Of a DNA stretch of 64,000 bases, positions 43,168-54,255 are shown piece after piece; within the stretch, counting starts at the first letter, position 1; each line of letters starts with the position of its first letter. The notes beneath the pieces were generated by a model that had not been told where the DNA came from, ran no database searches, and saw nothing but the letters and a program-made list of their open reading frames with translations. The stretch is taken from assembly GCF_024166365.1 (NCBI RefSeq), contig NC_064839.1, positions 15,982,878 through 16,046,877 of the forward strand, written 5' to 3'. This DNA comes from Elephas maximus indicus. Taxonomy: Eukaryota > Chordata > Mammalia > Proboscidea > Elephantidae. The position numbers and the translations under genes are program-made.

Positions 43168-43698
43168 GATGCCTTTTATGGCACTTCATGATAATGGCTT
43201 TATTGCCAAAAGCCATATTAGCAGAAGATGGAAGATTCAATTTATAGAATCTCCTGAATGTCTGTATGTTTAGCAACAGCCTGTTTATGCCCAAGAAGAG
43301 ATCAGTGCCTGTGGAAAATGTATTTGAAGGACGACCCACAATGCTACTCTGCTCTGCCAAAGAAGTTCACATGCTTTTCTCTTTCATGCCAAAAAGGGGG
43401 CAAGATTAGCCAAATGAATTAGTGCATCCTGTTCTAAACTTCAAACTGGAATATTAAGAATTAGGACCTTCCTGCTCACTGCCATGATCTCAAGGTCACT
43501 TAAGATAATTCAGAGAAATGCCAGAAAAACTTCTTTCTTGTTGAGACAACAAAAACAGATGGAAAACTGCTAAAATGGCTCAAGTATGTGGCACTTTTAC
43601 AACATTTATGTGCCTCTTCAAAAAAAAAAAACAACCCAGCTTTAACTGACTTTTTGCTTCCCATGTCCTAGTTCTGTCAAATCTCTTTGGTTTTTTAG
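43168..43698. other. Unassigned unique sequence
   Basis: There is a modest open frame on the minus strand (43112-43360, GTDLFLGINRLLLNIQTF) and a short one on the plus strand (MPFMALHDNGFIAKSH at about 43172). Neither has clear splice context, and I do not call them genes. Confidence 0.35.
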
Positions 43699-43917
43699 GG
43701 ATTAAAATTGGAGAAAAAAAACACTGAGACTATACCTGTAATTACTAAAATTCAGAAACAATGTACTCCTTCTCAGGACCTTGCCAAAAGAACGAAATTT
43801 GCAGTGGAAGAAAAAATTATAAATAAACCCCATTTCCAAGACGGTATTTTTAAAAACAGAGAAATTAAACGGCAACAAATTATCTCAAAGTCTAAAATGA
43901 TGACATCACTGAAATGA
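43699..43917 (+). other. Possible terminal coding exon (72 codons), unproven
   Basis: 'aaatctctttggttttttag' is a strong splice acceptor, and the frame that starts directly after it (GLKLEKKNTETIPVITKIQK) stays open for 72 codons to TGA at 43915-43917, ending SKSKMMTSLK. That is long for chance in such AT-rich DNA. The peptide is basic and hydrophilic, with no recognised domain. It is the best plus-strand coding candidate in the window. It lies on the opposite strand to most other exon-like segments. Confidence 0.33.
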
Positions 43918-43960
43918 CTACACTGAATGTCCAGAAAAAATGAAACACCATCATTTTAGG

Positions 43961-44168
43961 AACTGTCGTTAGCTGCGGTGGAGTTAGCCAGCCCGCCTCC
44001 TGCAACCCCACGCACAATGAAAGGCTGAGATCAAAGCGTGGTGATCCGGAGGGTTTTCACTGGCTGATTTTCAGAAGTAGATACCCAGGCCTTTCTTCCC
44101 AGGCTGTCTTGGCCTGGAAGTTCTGCCGAAACCTGTTCAGCATCACAGCAACAAGCAAGCCTATAACA
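43961..44168 (-). mobile_element. Short SINE-like element made of RTE 3' and 5' ends
   Basis: On the plus strand a worn tail ('tcgttagctgcggtggagtt') leads quickly into 'gggttttcactggctgattt' and 'ggcctggaagttctgccgaa', which are the RTE 5' end seen at 34570-34735. The whole RTE ORF is missing. It is either an internally deleted RTE or, more likely, a known type of non-autonomous RTE-borne SINE in Afrotheria (memory). Confidence 0.6.
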
Positions 44169-44918
44169 GACGTAAATGAGCTAAAAGAAGAAGAGTGAGG
44201 CAAAAATATTGTAAAATGTGGCTCTAAAAGGCTTGGGAAAATAAAGCAGCTGACATGATGGTGTTACATTAGGAATTTTATCTGAGAAACCAAGACAAAA
44301 GGAATATTGGCTATCTGAAGTCAGGTGGAAAGCAGACATCATGGAAAGTTTGAAAGTTAGAAGCCAAGAAACCTTCACTCACAGGATGAACAGAAAAGGG
44401 TTAAGAGCTGGAAATTAAAGACAGGATTTTATGCCAGAAATTGCTGTGGAATGAGCTGCACCCTAAGTTACAGTGGAGTGGGGTGTGCGACCCCTTTCAA
44501 CCCAAGGCTAGTGAAAGAGGTCAAAAGGCCACTGAGGAGCTCGATGTGACAACAAAGAGGATGGGGCTGGAGGCTGGGTGCAGCAATAGAGTGAAAGGCA
44601 GCTCTCCTCAGAGCAAGCAGGTCAAAGGCGGGACAGGGCATCTGAGAAGGGATCCTGCCCAAGAGACCCTTGCTTTCTGGGCAAAGAGTAGCCAGGAGGA
44701 AGAGGCTGTGGGGGCATTCCACCACAGTAGAAGCTAAGAGGGAATCAAGAAGGCCAAGCAGAGGAGAGGCTATGCCCAGGTCAAGACAAGATTCAGGCAG
44801 TAAGAGGGGACCAGAAGGAAAGTGTGAAAGAACTGGAAGGGAAAAAGTACAAGTGCTCAAAAAGAAAACAGTTGTCTTTAAACATTTCCCAGGTCCAGGC
44901 AGGACAGGGTCACCTTAC
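44169..44918. other. Unassigned, GC-richer unique sequence
   Basis: No transposon is recognised. Overlapping open frames on both strands at 44440-44860 have no splice context and look like a GC-rich by-product. Confidence 0.35.
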
Positions 44919-44934
44919 AAGAGTATCAGTCAAA

Positions 44935-45394
44935 CATGTAAAAAGTTGAATTGGCAAAAGTTGTGTGATAGACATATTAACAACGATGACAAAAAAAAAA
45001 ACCAACAAAGAGTAGCTGCTGAGGCTGCTATGTATAACCAAACAACTCATGAGATTTGGTTCCTTGGTTTGGAGGTTCAGGGTCATGGTTTCATGGGACA
45101 TCCCAGTTAATTGGCCCGATAATGTGTCTAGTGTCTGCCTTGAGCATTATGTTGTTTTAAGATCTATATGGGATCAAATCGACAATAACAACTCAAAAGA
45201 TTAGATAGGAACTTACAGGACAGTGTGTTTATGTTAGTAGGGGAGGAACAACCCAGAAGAGGAGGGTGAGAATGGTTGCACAACTCAAAGAATGCAATCA
45301 ATGTCACTGAATTGTACATGTAGGAACTGTTGAACTGGTGTATGTTTTTCTGTGTATATTCTCAACAGCAACAAAATAAATAAAATTTTTAAAA
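44935..45394 (+). mobile_element. L1 3' UTR insertion with 16-bp target-site duplication
   Basis: AAGAGTATCAGTCAAA flanks the block exactly at 44919-44934 and 45395-45410. The body matches the 3' UTR at 40005-41270 without the nested L1 and ends in 'caacaaaataaataaaattt'. It is 460 bp long and heavily 5'-truncated. Confidence 0.92.
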
Positions 45395-45410
45395 AAGAGT
45401 ATCAGTCAAA

Positions 45411-46389
45411 TAATAATTTTCCTTTCCTCCTTACCTCTCCTCTCATCCCATTTCAACTTTGCTGGGGTCAAAAATTCCATCAGCAAGCTGGGTGGCAAGG
45501 GAGAAAGAGGAGAAATACTAGATGGAGAAAGAAAGGAAAAACAAAAACACATACGTGCACGTGCAGGCAGGCACACACGCACGCTCATCAGCTCAAGGAA
45601 AGGGCAAATATTTAACATTAACTCAAGGTCATAGATTTGTTTATTATCAATGACTCACCATTTTGAATTACTGAATTGAGACAGTAGCCCAGGGCTAGGC
45701 AGAGACACAACAAACTGCTAATGGTTACTACCTCTGAAAAATGAGAGGGATCGTGGAGGAGCAAAAGGGATGATGTTTATTTTTATTTTATTGTTGTTTT
45801 TTTTAATCAGGTGTTGTTTTTGTGAGCTTTAGAAAGGATAACTACAAAGAAAATGGAGTCTTTTAAACTCTTAGTGGAGACACTGCCCAGGAAAATGGGC
45901 ATGTTATATAATTTGTAGGATTATATTTTTCTTGCCTGCATGTAGAGGAGCGAAGTGGTATTCAAGTCAAAAGAACATAATTTGCCAAGTAATTTAAAGA
46001 GAATGTTATTCAGTCAGAGATTTAATAAGGCATATATTGAAAGTGAGTGTGTAAAGATGAGAAAAAAAAACACCCTGGTTTTTGGGGGAATAAATGAAAA
46101 ATGAGTGTAGCTGTAGGGCCGATGGAAGCAGCCTGATGGTTAGGTTGCTTAGCAGAGCCTTCAACTCTCTGTATGACCTTGAGAATGCCACTGAAACCTC
46201 TCTGTTTCTGCATGACCTCATTTATTTCAAAAGACAATAAGACAGGGAACAAAGGCCCTGAGATCGGAGGGTGCCTGTTTGAGAAATAGCAAAGAGACTG
46301 GTGTGATTAGAGGAGAACCAAGTAAAAGAGAAACAGACTATACTATCAGGGAGGTAATAGGGGGTTGAGTATGGAACCTAGAGACTTAG
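45411..46389. other. Unassigned sequence, with a possible MIR relic
   Basis: The stretch 46130-46250 ('tctctgtatgaccttgagaa') has MIR-like wording but is too worn to call. A CA/CG-rich simple stretch lies at 45548-45588. Nothing else is recognised. Confidence 0.35.
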
Positions 46390-46900
46390 TAAGATTGAGA
46401 AGGGAGGGGCCCCCAAATCTGTAAACAAAGTAACAAGAAATGGGCCAGGGCACAGAAACAAACCCATTCCCCAGAACAATGGGGCAGGGTATCTAAAAAT
46501 ACCCTGCAAAATTCTTTAAAGTTGCCTTCCAGAAGCAGCTAGAGAAAACCAGCTCCAGGGACATGTGGAGAACATCCACCTGTGACCGCTATGTGACCTT
46601 CCACCAGGGGCAGTTAGGGGCTACAGCCCCAGCCTGGGAATCGAACCCGGGAAGTGAGAGACTGCGCAGGCATGACACCCCAAAATAAGTCCTGCTCTGA
46701 ATCCCAGAGGCCTCCGGGACAGGAGCCATCTTGGAAAGCTGCTGCACGTACCTTAGTTAACATATCCCTGACTGTGCCTATGAATAAACATGGATCTTTT
46801 CCCCTGCCCAAGAACTTTTAAAAACTCAGGCCTGTCTTTTGTTCTGTGAGATGGGGGTAAGTAAGCGTTGCTATAGGCCTCTTCAAAGCTTTGCTCATGT
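46390..46900 (+). mobile_element. Possible LTR-like block with AATAAA
   Basis: AATAAA at about 46784, followed by about 70 bp and a G/T-rich end ('ttctgtgagatgggggtaag'), resembles R-U5 of an LTR. Upstream sequence ('gccatcttggaaagctgctg') looks like LTR U3 text to me, but I cannot name a family. The GGGAATCGAACCCGGG at 46637-46652 is the complement of a tRNA T-arm, discussed as a finding. Boundaries are guesses. Confidence 0.25.
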
Positions 46901-46969
46901 GGAAAACTACATGCCTTACCTGCTCATTCTTGACCAGTGAGAGGCAAGAACGTTATTCCAGCAGCAAGA

Positions 46970-47788
46970 AGAACAAGCAAAGGTATATAGAACAAAGTTT
47001 ATTAGTGGTTTCCAGGGGAGGGAGAGGGAGAGGGAGAGGGAAAGTTATTCCTTATGAAACACTGAGATTTGGTTCACAGTGATGAAAAAATTGCATTAAT
47101 TAAGGGTAAGGGTTGCACAGCTAATCAATGTACTTGATGTCAATTAAGTTGTATACCTGTTAAAAGTTGAATTGGCAAATGTTGTGTGATAGACATTTAC
47201 AACAGCAATAAAGAAAACGCAGCTGCTGAGACTTCTTAGATACAATCAAACACCTCATGGAATTTGGTTTCTTGGCTTGGAGGTTTAGGGTTATGGTTTT
47301 ATGGTACATCCCAGTTAATTGCTTAATATTGTTTTTAGTGCTCAGTTCTATCCCCTAGTTCATTGTGTAGTGCCTGGGGTCTTAAAAGCTTGCTAGCGGC
47401 CCTCCAAGGCACAACAATTAGTCTCTATTCACCTGGAACAACAGAGGAAGAAAGAGTCAAGAATAGGAGGGGGAAATGGAATGTGTGGCTAATTGCCTCC
47501 ATGAACAACTGCCTCCTTTGCTATGAGACTAGAAGAACTGGATGATGCCAGGCTGTCATTACTGAACATTTTGATCAAAAATTCTATACAAGAATCCTGA
47601 TCAAAAGGGGGAAGATGAGGAAGAGAATTTCAAATTCTCATGCAATCCAGGCTTTCTGAAGCCACAGAGGCTGGATGAACCGCCAAAACTGCCGTGAGAT
47701 AATCTTTGTATCTTAAAACTTAAACCAAAAATGTCCCCTTAAGTCTTCTTTAAACCAAACGATAGTTTAGCTTAACTAGTAAAGAAGG
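46970..47788 (+). mobile_element. L1 3' UTR (old), 5'-truncated
   Basis: It follows the order of the 39.84-40.62 kb sequence: 'aacaaagtttattagtggtt', a G-rich tract (47014-47040), 'aagttgtatacctgttaaaa', 'cttaaaagcttgctagcggc', and 'gatagtttagcttaactagt'. It stops at about 47788, before the part that leads to the poly(A) end. The right end is therefore truncated too. Confidence 0.72.
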
Positions 47789-48673
47789 GCCCCTCCCACC
47801 TCTGATTGCAAAGTTTTCCTACAAATATCCATAATCCAGTCTGAGAGGACTTACCCTAGAGAAATAACCTCCTGAAGCAGAGAAGGCTCAGGATATTCCC
47901 ACTGGACAAGAAAGGAAGGGCCTCATGTCACAAAGGGGCACCAATAGTTCGAAATAAGCCCAGAGTGACCTGTCTTGGTCTGAGTTCTTGCAAAGCAGAG
48001 CCTGAGACATGGGCTCATTCACGATCACAGGTAACAGATGTGTGGGTACAGGAGGAGTGAAACAAGGAGGGAGGGAGAGCCAATTCAGGCTGCATTATTA
48101 AGCTGACCACGCCCATTTTTGGCTCAATCCCACGTGAACACTTGAGTACCCTGATGAAATCTGTCTTGGAATCACCACACCACCACCACCACCATTACTG
48201 CAGAGAAAAGAGGAGTGGCATTTACTCATTGGCTTCTATATCTCATGGGTTAAGGGTTGCCCTGGGGGTGTTATCTCCCCTACTCTTTCATGTTGCTCAT
48301 GTGTGAGTGCTTCACGGGTTCCCATGGGCATCCCATGACCCAGCATCAGAGGCCCCAGAGCAGGAATCAAGGGGCTCCAGGGAGGTACCGACAGGTTTCA
48401 CCTGTGCAGATTGGTCGTTGTTGCAAGGATGTCTAGAATAAGAGGTGAGTGCACAGCCTTCATCCAATTCAGGACCCAATGAAGTTCTTGCCACAGTGAA
48501 AATGAAAAATTTAATCAGGTTTCCTTTCTTTATGTGATTAATCACTTTCCACAAGAAGGGAAGATATATACAGTCTGTTTACACCAGATTATTCATTTCA
48601 CACGCAGCAAAGGATGTGTAAAGTCCTATATAGATATAAAAAGAATACTTTATTAGTCATCTTTACAGAGAGC
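47789..48673. other. Unassigned sequence with a short CCA repeat
   Basis: A (CCA)n stretch lies at about 48178-48194. No transposon or exon signal was recognised in the rest. Confidence 0.35.
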
Positions 48674-48842
48674 AGGAGCCCTGGTGCTGCAGCGGTCAAG
48701 CATTCAGCTGTTAACCGAAAGGTCAGCAGTTTGAATCCACCAGCCACTCCTTGTAAACACTATGGGGCAGATCCACTCTGTCCTATAGGGTTGCTGTAAG
48801 TCAGAATCAACTCAATGGCAACAGGTTTGTTTTTGTTTTCTC
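48674..48842 (+). mobile_element. AfroSINE with target-site duplication
   Basis: The head 'ggagccctggtgctgcagcg' and tail 'taagtcagaatcaactcaat' are complete. TACAGAGAG occurs on both sides (about 48664 and 48843), consistent with a short target-site duplication. Confidence 0.9.
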
Positions 48843-48851
48843 TACAGAGAG

Positions 48852-49309
48852 TAAACCTACCCTGCTCTGAAGGAGATTCACTTCTCTGAGATCATATGCA
48901 CATTCTCTCCAGAGTTTTCTCTACCTCCAGAGCACTTTGTAAGTTCTGCTGCAGATTGACACATCCCAACCTCAGCTGTGACCTCACCAAGCAGATGAAG
49001 AATGTTCTTCCCTTTAGACGGTGTCAGCCTCTCTGAGAACTAGAGAGGCCCAGGAGCGGGTCCCCAAAGGTGTCGCAGGCCATATATAAAAGGCCAGCAG
49101 ACTGTCCTTTGACACACAGCCAACTTCCCCAATTCAGGAGCCATTTTTTTTTTTTCAGGATCCTTGAATCAACAATGTAATAATCTACTTTCCATAGCCT
49201 AATGTAAGTTTTAATATCCTTTCATCCTTTAATATCCTCTTCAACCAGGATAATGTTCTTCTTATAATAATGTTTATCTATCTTGCCCCTTATCCTAATA
49301 TAATGAAAG
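48852..49309. other. Unassigned sequence
   Basis: There are no recognised features apart from a T-run at about 49147-49158. Confidence 0.35.
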
Positions 49310-49420
49310 TACTTATCTAACTCCTTGAGGTCAGTGACCATGTCTTAGTCATCTCAACACCCACCAGGACATATCCCATAGACTCACTCAATACATTTCA
49401 GTTAAAGTGAAATTGTTAAA
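49310..49420 (+). mobile_element. L2 3' end fragment
   Basis: 'ctccttgaggtcagtgacca' followed by 'tgtcttagtcatctcaacac' and '..actcactcaatacattt' follows the L2 3' end in order. It is short and divergent. Confidence 0.5.
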
Positions 49421-49445
49421 TTTTATCCCTTTAGTGTGAAAAATA

Positions 49446-49552
49446 AGGAGCTTTGGTGGTGCAGTGGTTAAGTGCTAGGCTACCAACCAAATGGGTGATG
49501 TCCTACAGGGTCGCTATGAGTCAGAACTGAATCGATAGCAAGGGTGTTTTGC
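49446..49552 (+). mobile_element. AfroSINE with internal deletion
   Basis: The head 'gctttggtggtgcagtggtt' and the tail 'gctatgagtcagaactgaat' are present, but about 60 bp between the A-box-like part and 'gtcctacagggtcgc' are missing. Confidence 0.82.
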
Positions 49553-49724
49553 TTTTTTTCAGTGTTGGAAAATCTGAAGTATCGTTATCTTTTGGAAACT
49601 GCCTATTAGAGGTGTTCATTTCAGGCCCAGATGACAGGCTTCCTTCTACAGTCCAGAAGCCCTCTTCTTGGTTCATCATTTCACCAAATCATCATTGGCT
49701 TTGGATCAGGCAGGCTTGTACCAG

Positions 49725-50050
49725 GCTCTATGTGCCAAATCTACAAGCGCCAACATCCACTACGTACTAAACACCACTCGACATCCTTTACATGTTTCAG
49801 CTCATTTAACACTGCTATTATTGTCTCCGGAAAACCTGGTGGCATAGTGGTTAAGAGCTATGGCTGCTAACCAAAAGGTCAGCAGCTCGAATCTACCAGG
49901 AAACTCTATGGGGCAGTTCTACTCTGTCCTATAGGGTCGCTGTGAGTCGAAATCGACTTTAAGGCAGTGGGTATTATTGTCTCCATTGTACAGAGGAGAA
50001 TATTAAGGCAGGCAGAAGTTAAATACCTTACTCACAGTCCCAGATAGGGA
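49725..50050 (+). mobile_element. MIR, split by an AfroSINE
   Basis: 'ctttacatgtttcagctcat' before, and 'attgtacagaggagaatatt' to 'ccttactcacagtcccagat' after, are consecutive parts of MIR. The AfroSINE at 49829-49971 lies between them with a perfect duplication. Confidence 0.6.
49829..49971 (+). mobile_element. AfroSINE with perfect 13-bp target-site duplication
   Basis: TATTATTGTCTCC is present at 49816-49828 and 49972-49984. The SINE goes from 'ggaaaacctggtggcatagt' to 'cgactttaaggcagtggg'. It sits inside a MIR, which gives clear age order. Confidence 0.94.
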
Positions 50051-50224
50051 AGGGTGGTTTTATTTCCAGCCGAAAAAAATTGGGAGGGGGAGACCTTTCT
50101 GTTCTGAAGACAGAACAACACACATGCCAAAGCACTTTGTGCTTCTCTTTGACTCTATCTTCATTCCTCCTTAAACTTACTGTGGTCTCTAAAAAGGGCT
50201 TCAAACCATTTCTTCCTATTTCAG

Positions 50225-50657
50225 TCACGGCCAAGGAAGAGAAACTGGAACAGACACAAATTTTTTTTAATTTTTAAAATTTGGGTGAACAGGAAAAAAC
50301 AGAACGGGAAAAATTATGGGTCAAAGCTTTGCTAGAAACTTAATCATCTTAGAAAACAAGGCAACATATGCACTGCAGCAACCAAATCTCTTGACCATAA
50401 GATTTTGAGCAGAGTTGGAAACAGTGGTGCCCCACTCAAAGATGGCGGCTGACACCACTGCTTTGATTGTGTGTCTCTCTTCATAGTCCTGCCAATAATC
50501 CAATCTCACCATCAGGTTTCTGAAGGTCTCGCTACACCTCTTCCAAGTCTCCCACTCCGGGGCTTCAACCCATAATTCTTCCCATTCCTGTTACCATTCT
50601 GGATCACCCAAATTGTAAAAATTCCAGTCTATTCCGGTTTTGCTTTATCAGCCATGA
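50225..50657. repeat. Inverted repeat with arms of about 100 bp, unassigned
   Basis: The plus-strand arm 50225-50327 and the minus-strand arm 50657-50562 share 'aatttttaaaatttgggtga' (with one change), 'aacagaacgggaaaaatta' (with changes) and 'attatgggt.aaagc', roughly 75-80% by eye. The 234-bp loop carries an open frame on the minus strand (50321-50512, RLDYWQDYEERHTIKAVVSA). It could be a foldback DNA element, two oppositely placed copies of an unknown repeat, or a processed gene piece. No family is recognised. Confidence 0.6.
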
Positions 50658-50772
50658 TTGGAGCAGTTCAAACCAGTTCGAAGGCCTGTCTCTAACACTC
50701 CCATCTCCACAACAGACCTGGTCTCCATTCTAATTTCTGAGAAATTAGAGCCATAAAAGATACCATGGCTGG

Positions 50773-53047
50773 AAGGGAAAGAAGCCTTGGATAAGCAAAG
50801 CATTACTGAAAAAGAAGAAGAAAGTGGGAGGCCTCACTCTACCTGATTTCAGAACCTATTATACAGCCACAGTAGTCAAAACAGCCTGGTATTGGTACAA
50901 CAACAGGCACATAGACCAGTGGAACAGAATTGAGAACCCAGATATAAATCCATCCACATATGAGCAGCTGATATTTGACACAGGCTCAGAGTCAGTTAAT
51001 TGGGGAAAAGATAGTCTTTTTAACAAATGGTGCTGGCATAACTGGATATCCATTTGCAAAAAAATGAAATAGGACCCATACCTCACACCACGCACAAAAA
51101 CTAACTCCAAGTGGATCAAAAACCTAAACATAAAGACTAAAACGATAAAGATCATGGAAGAAAAAATTGGGACAACCCTAGGAGCCCTAATACAAGGCAT
51201 AAACAGAATACAAAACATTACTAAAAATGACGAAGAGAAACCAGATAACTGGGAGCTCCTAAAAATCAAACACCTATGCTCATCTAAAGACTTCACCAAA
51301 AGAGTAAAAAGACCACCTACAGACTGGGAAAGAATTTTCAGCTATGACATCTCCGACCAGCGCCTGATCTCTAAAATCTATATGATTCTGTCAAAACTCA
51401 ACCACACAAAGACAAACAACCCAATCAAGAAGTGGGCAAAGGATATGAACACACACTTCACTAAAGAAGATATTCAGGCAGCTAACAGATACATGAGAAA
51501 ATGCTCTCGATCATTAGCCATTAGAGAAATGCAAATTAAAACTACGATGAGATTCCATCTCACTCCAACAAGGCTGGCATTAATCCAAAGAACACAAAAT
51601 AATAAATGTTGGAGAGGCTGCGGAGAGATTGGAACTCCTATACACTGCTGGTGGGAATGTAAAATGGTACAACCACTTGGAAATCTATCTGGTGTTATCT
51701 TAAACAGTTAGAAATAGAACTACCATACAACCCAGAAATCCCACTCCTCGGAATATACCCTAGAGAAATAAGAGCCTTCACACATACAGATATATGTACA
51801 CCCATGTTTATTGCAGCTCTGTTTACAATAGCAAAAAGCTGGAAGCAACCAAGGTGTCCATCAACGGATGAATGGTTAAATAAATTGTGGTATATTCACA
51901 CAATGGCATACTACGCATCGATAAAGAACAGTGACGAATCTGTGAAACATTTCATAACATGGAGGAACCTGGAAGGCATTATGCTGAGCGAAATTAGTCA
52001 GAGGCAAAAGGACAAATATTGTATAAGACCACTATTATAAGATCTTGAGAAACAGTATAAACTGAGAAGAACACATACTTTTGTGGTTACGAGGCGGGGA
52101 GGGAGGGAGGGTGGGAGAGGGTTTTTTATTGATTAATCAGTAGATAAGAACTGCTTTAGGTGAAGGGAAGGACAATACTCAATACATGGAAGGTCAGCTC
52201 AACTGGACTGGATCAAAAGCAAAGAAGTTTCTGGGATAAAATGAATGCTTCAAAGGTCAGCAGAGCAAGGGCAGGGGTTTGGGGACCATGGTTTAAGGGG
52301 ACTTCTAAGTCAATTGGCAAAATAATTCTATTATGAAAACAGTCTGCATCCCACTTTGAAATGTGGCGTCTGGGGTCTAAATGCTAACAAGCGGCCATCT
52401 AAGATGCATCAGTTGGTCTCAACCCACCTGGAGCAAAAGAGAATGAAGAACACCAAGGTCACACGACAACTAAGAGCCCAAGAGACAGAAAGGGCCACAT
52501 GAACCAGAGACCTACATCATCCTGAGACCAGAAGAACTAGTTGGTGCCCAGCCACAATCGATGACTGCCCTGACAGGGAGCACAACAGAGAACCCCTGAG
52601 GGAGCAGAACAGTGGGATGCAGACCCCAAATTCTCATAAAAAGACCATACTTAATGGTCTGACTGAGACTAGAGGAATCCCGGCGGTTATGGCCCCCAAA
52701 CCTTCTGTTGGCACAGGACAGGAACCATCCCGGAAGACAACTCATCAGACATGAAAGGGACTGGACAGTGGGTAGGTGAGAGATGCTGATGAAGAGTGAG
52801 CTAATTATATCAGGTGGACACTTGAGACTGTGTTGGCATCACCTGTCTGGAGGGGGGATGGGAGGATAGAGAGAGTTAGAAGCTGGCAAAATTGTCACGA
52901 AAGGAGAGACTGGAAGGGCTGACTCATTAGGGGGAGAGCAAGTGGGAGCACGGAGTAAGGTGTATATAAACTTATATGTGACAGTCTGACTTGATTTGTA
53001 AACGTTCACTTGAAGCTCAATAAAAGTTAATTAAAAAAAAAAAAAAG
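50773..53047 (+). mobile_element. Young 5'-truncated L1 (second copy of the subfamily)
   Basis: The body begins at 'ggaagggaaagaagccttgg' after ACCATGGCT (about 50764-50772) and ends in an A-run before AACCATGGCT (about 53049), a probable 9-bp duplication. The 3' UTR with the G-rich tract at 52095-52121 matches the L1 at 20152 through to the A-rich end. It is 2.27 kb long and includes the end of the reverse transcriptase region. Confidence 0.92.
50824..52040 (+). pseudogene. Broken L1 ORF2 C-terminal part
   Basis: The frame opens with [20 protein letters not shown] and is stopped by a TAG at about 51070 that replaces a Gln codon seen in related copies. It is open again to about 51711 ([20 protein letters not shown]). 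A single T is missing at about 51675 ('accacttggaaat' against 'accactttggaaat' at 57057), which shifts frame. It reopens to TAA at 52040. It has only two lesions over about 400 codons, so it is recent but dead. Confidence 0.9.
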
Positions 53048-53059
53048 GAACCATGGCTC

Positions 53060-53522
53060 TTGCTAACCTGATCATGTGTCTGTCCCACTGCCTACCACAA
53101 GGATGGTTCCGCTCTAGGTCAGTGGAGGAGCTGAACTATTATATTACTGAATGTGTTTGCAGAGCATGGTGTAAGACACCCTGTTCTCTTGGAGCTTGGA
53201 AACAAGCCCTGAATACAAGAACACACAAATAATAAAAATACCAGAGTACAAATGAGACATACAGATAACACGCCAGCAGGATGCAGAGAAGAAAGAAAGC
53301 ACTGATTTGAGTGAGGAGCTTCTTAGGTGATATTTAGACAGGTGAAAAAGGGAACAGACAGCATCTTAGGCAGATAGACCAACTTCAGAAAAGGCACAGA
53401 AGTGGGAGTACAACTGCTGTGGTAGTTATTCTGGTTCTAGGCTTGGTGAACGTTTTTGAGGGAAAACATGCCGGCAGAGGCTGCCACGAGCACTTGGAAA
53501 AACATTTAACAACAGTGTAGAC
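53060..53522. other. Unassigned sequence
   Basis: No repeat or exon signal was recognised in this stretch. Confidence 0.35.
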
Positions 53523-53757
53523 CAGGAGGTGACCAACTAAGGCCCTTGGGCCAAATCCTACGGGTTGCTTGTTTTTTAAATAGTTTTATTCAACAACCAT
53601 GCCCATTCTTTTATGATGGTATTTTTTTTTTTTTTTTTTATGACTGCTTTTGGGCTACAACTCCAGAACTGAGTGGTTGTGACAGAGACTGTGTGGCCTG
53701 CAAAGCCTAAAATATTAACTATCTGGCCCTTTACAGAAAAAGTTTCTCGGCCCTCTG
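53523..53757 (+). mobile_element. hAT-type (MER1/Charlie group) DNA transposon relic
   Basis: It starts 'caggaggtgaccaactaagg' and ends 'agtttctcggccctctg', which are worn inverted terminal repeats of the form CAGGGGTCGGCAAACT. Inside are 'gggctacaactccagaactg' and 'gtggcctgcaaagcctaaaa', typical of a common non-autonomous hAT family. I could not verify the 8-bp duplication. Confidence 0.68.
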
Positions 53758-54001
53758 TTTAGAATATCAACCTCCTCAAGAGAAAAACTAATAAAGCCTA
53801 CTCATCGACACTATACGTACACTATGCAAAAAACTCATTTTTCTAAAACCTAAAAGAAATTTAAGATATCCAAGTTAATCATATTTCAAAAAAGGCACCA
53901 AAGACAACAACCTAGAATTTGGGATTTCAATAACAGAATTCTCTTATTCATTCACATCAATCAATATGAAAATATTTAGAGTCATCTGTGTGCTATTTTT
54001 T

Positions 54002-54172
54002 TGGAAACCCTGGTGGTATAGTAGGTAAGAGCTATGGCTGCTAACCAAAAGGTCGGCAGTTCAAATCCACCAGGCACCCCTTGGAAACTCTATGGGGCAG
54101 TTCTACTCTGTCGTATAGGGTCGCTACAAGTCAGAATTGACTGCACGGAAATGGTTTTGTTTTTTTTTTTTT
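54002..54172 (+). mobile_element. AfroSINE
   Basis: Complete from 'tggaaaccctggtggtatag' to 'agtcagaattgactgcacgg' with a T-run end. It is a short-form copy close to consensus. Confidence 0.9.
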
Positions 54173-54255
54173 CTGGGTATGCTACATGTTAAATAAAGAA
54201 AACATACATGATCAATAGATGTGAAATAACTTTAAATAAGAATTCAGTTAAAATA

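Noticed and set aside
44440-45110. Long overlapping open frames on both strands
   Set aside because: GC-richer DNA with fewer stops; no splice signals, no domain, and the right part runs into an L1 3' UTR.
53515-53765. 8-bp target-site duplication of the hAT relic
   Set aside because: The flanks GTGTAGAC and TTTAGAAT match only after a one-base shift, so I do not claim it.
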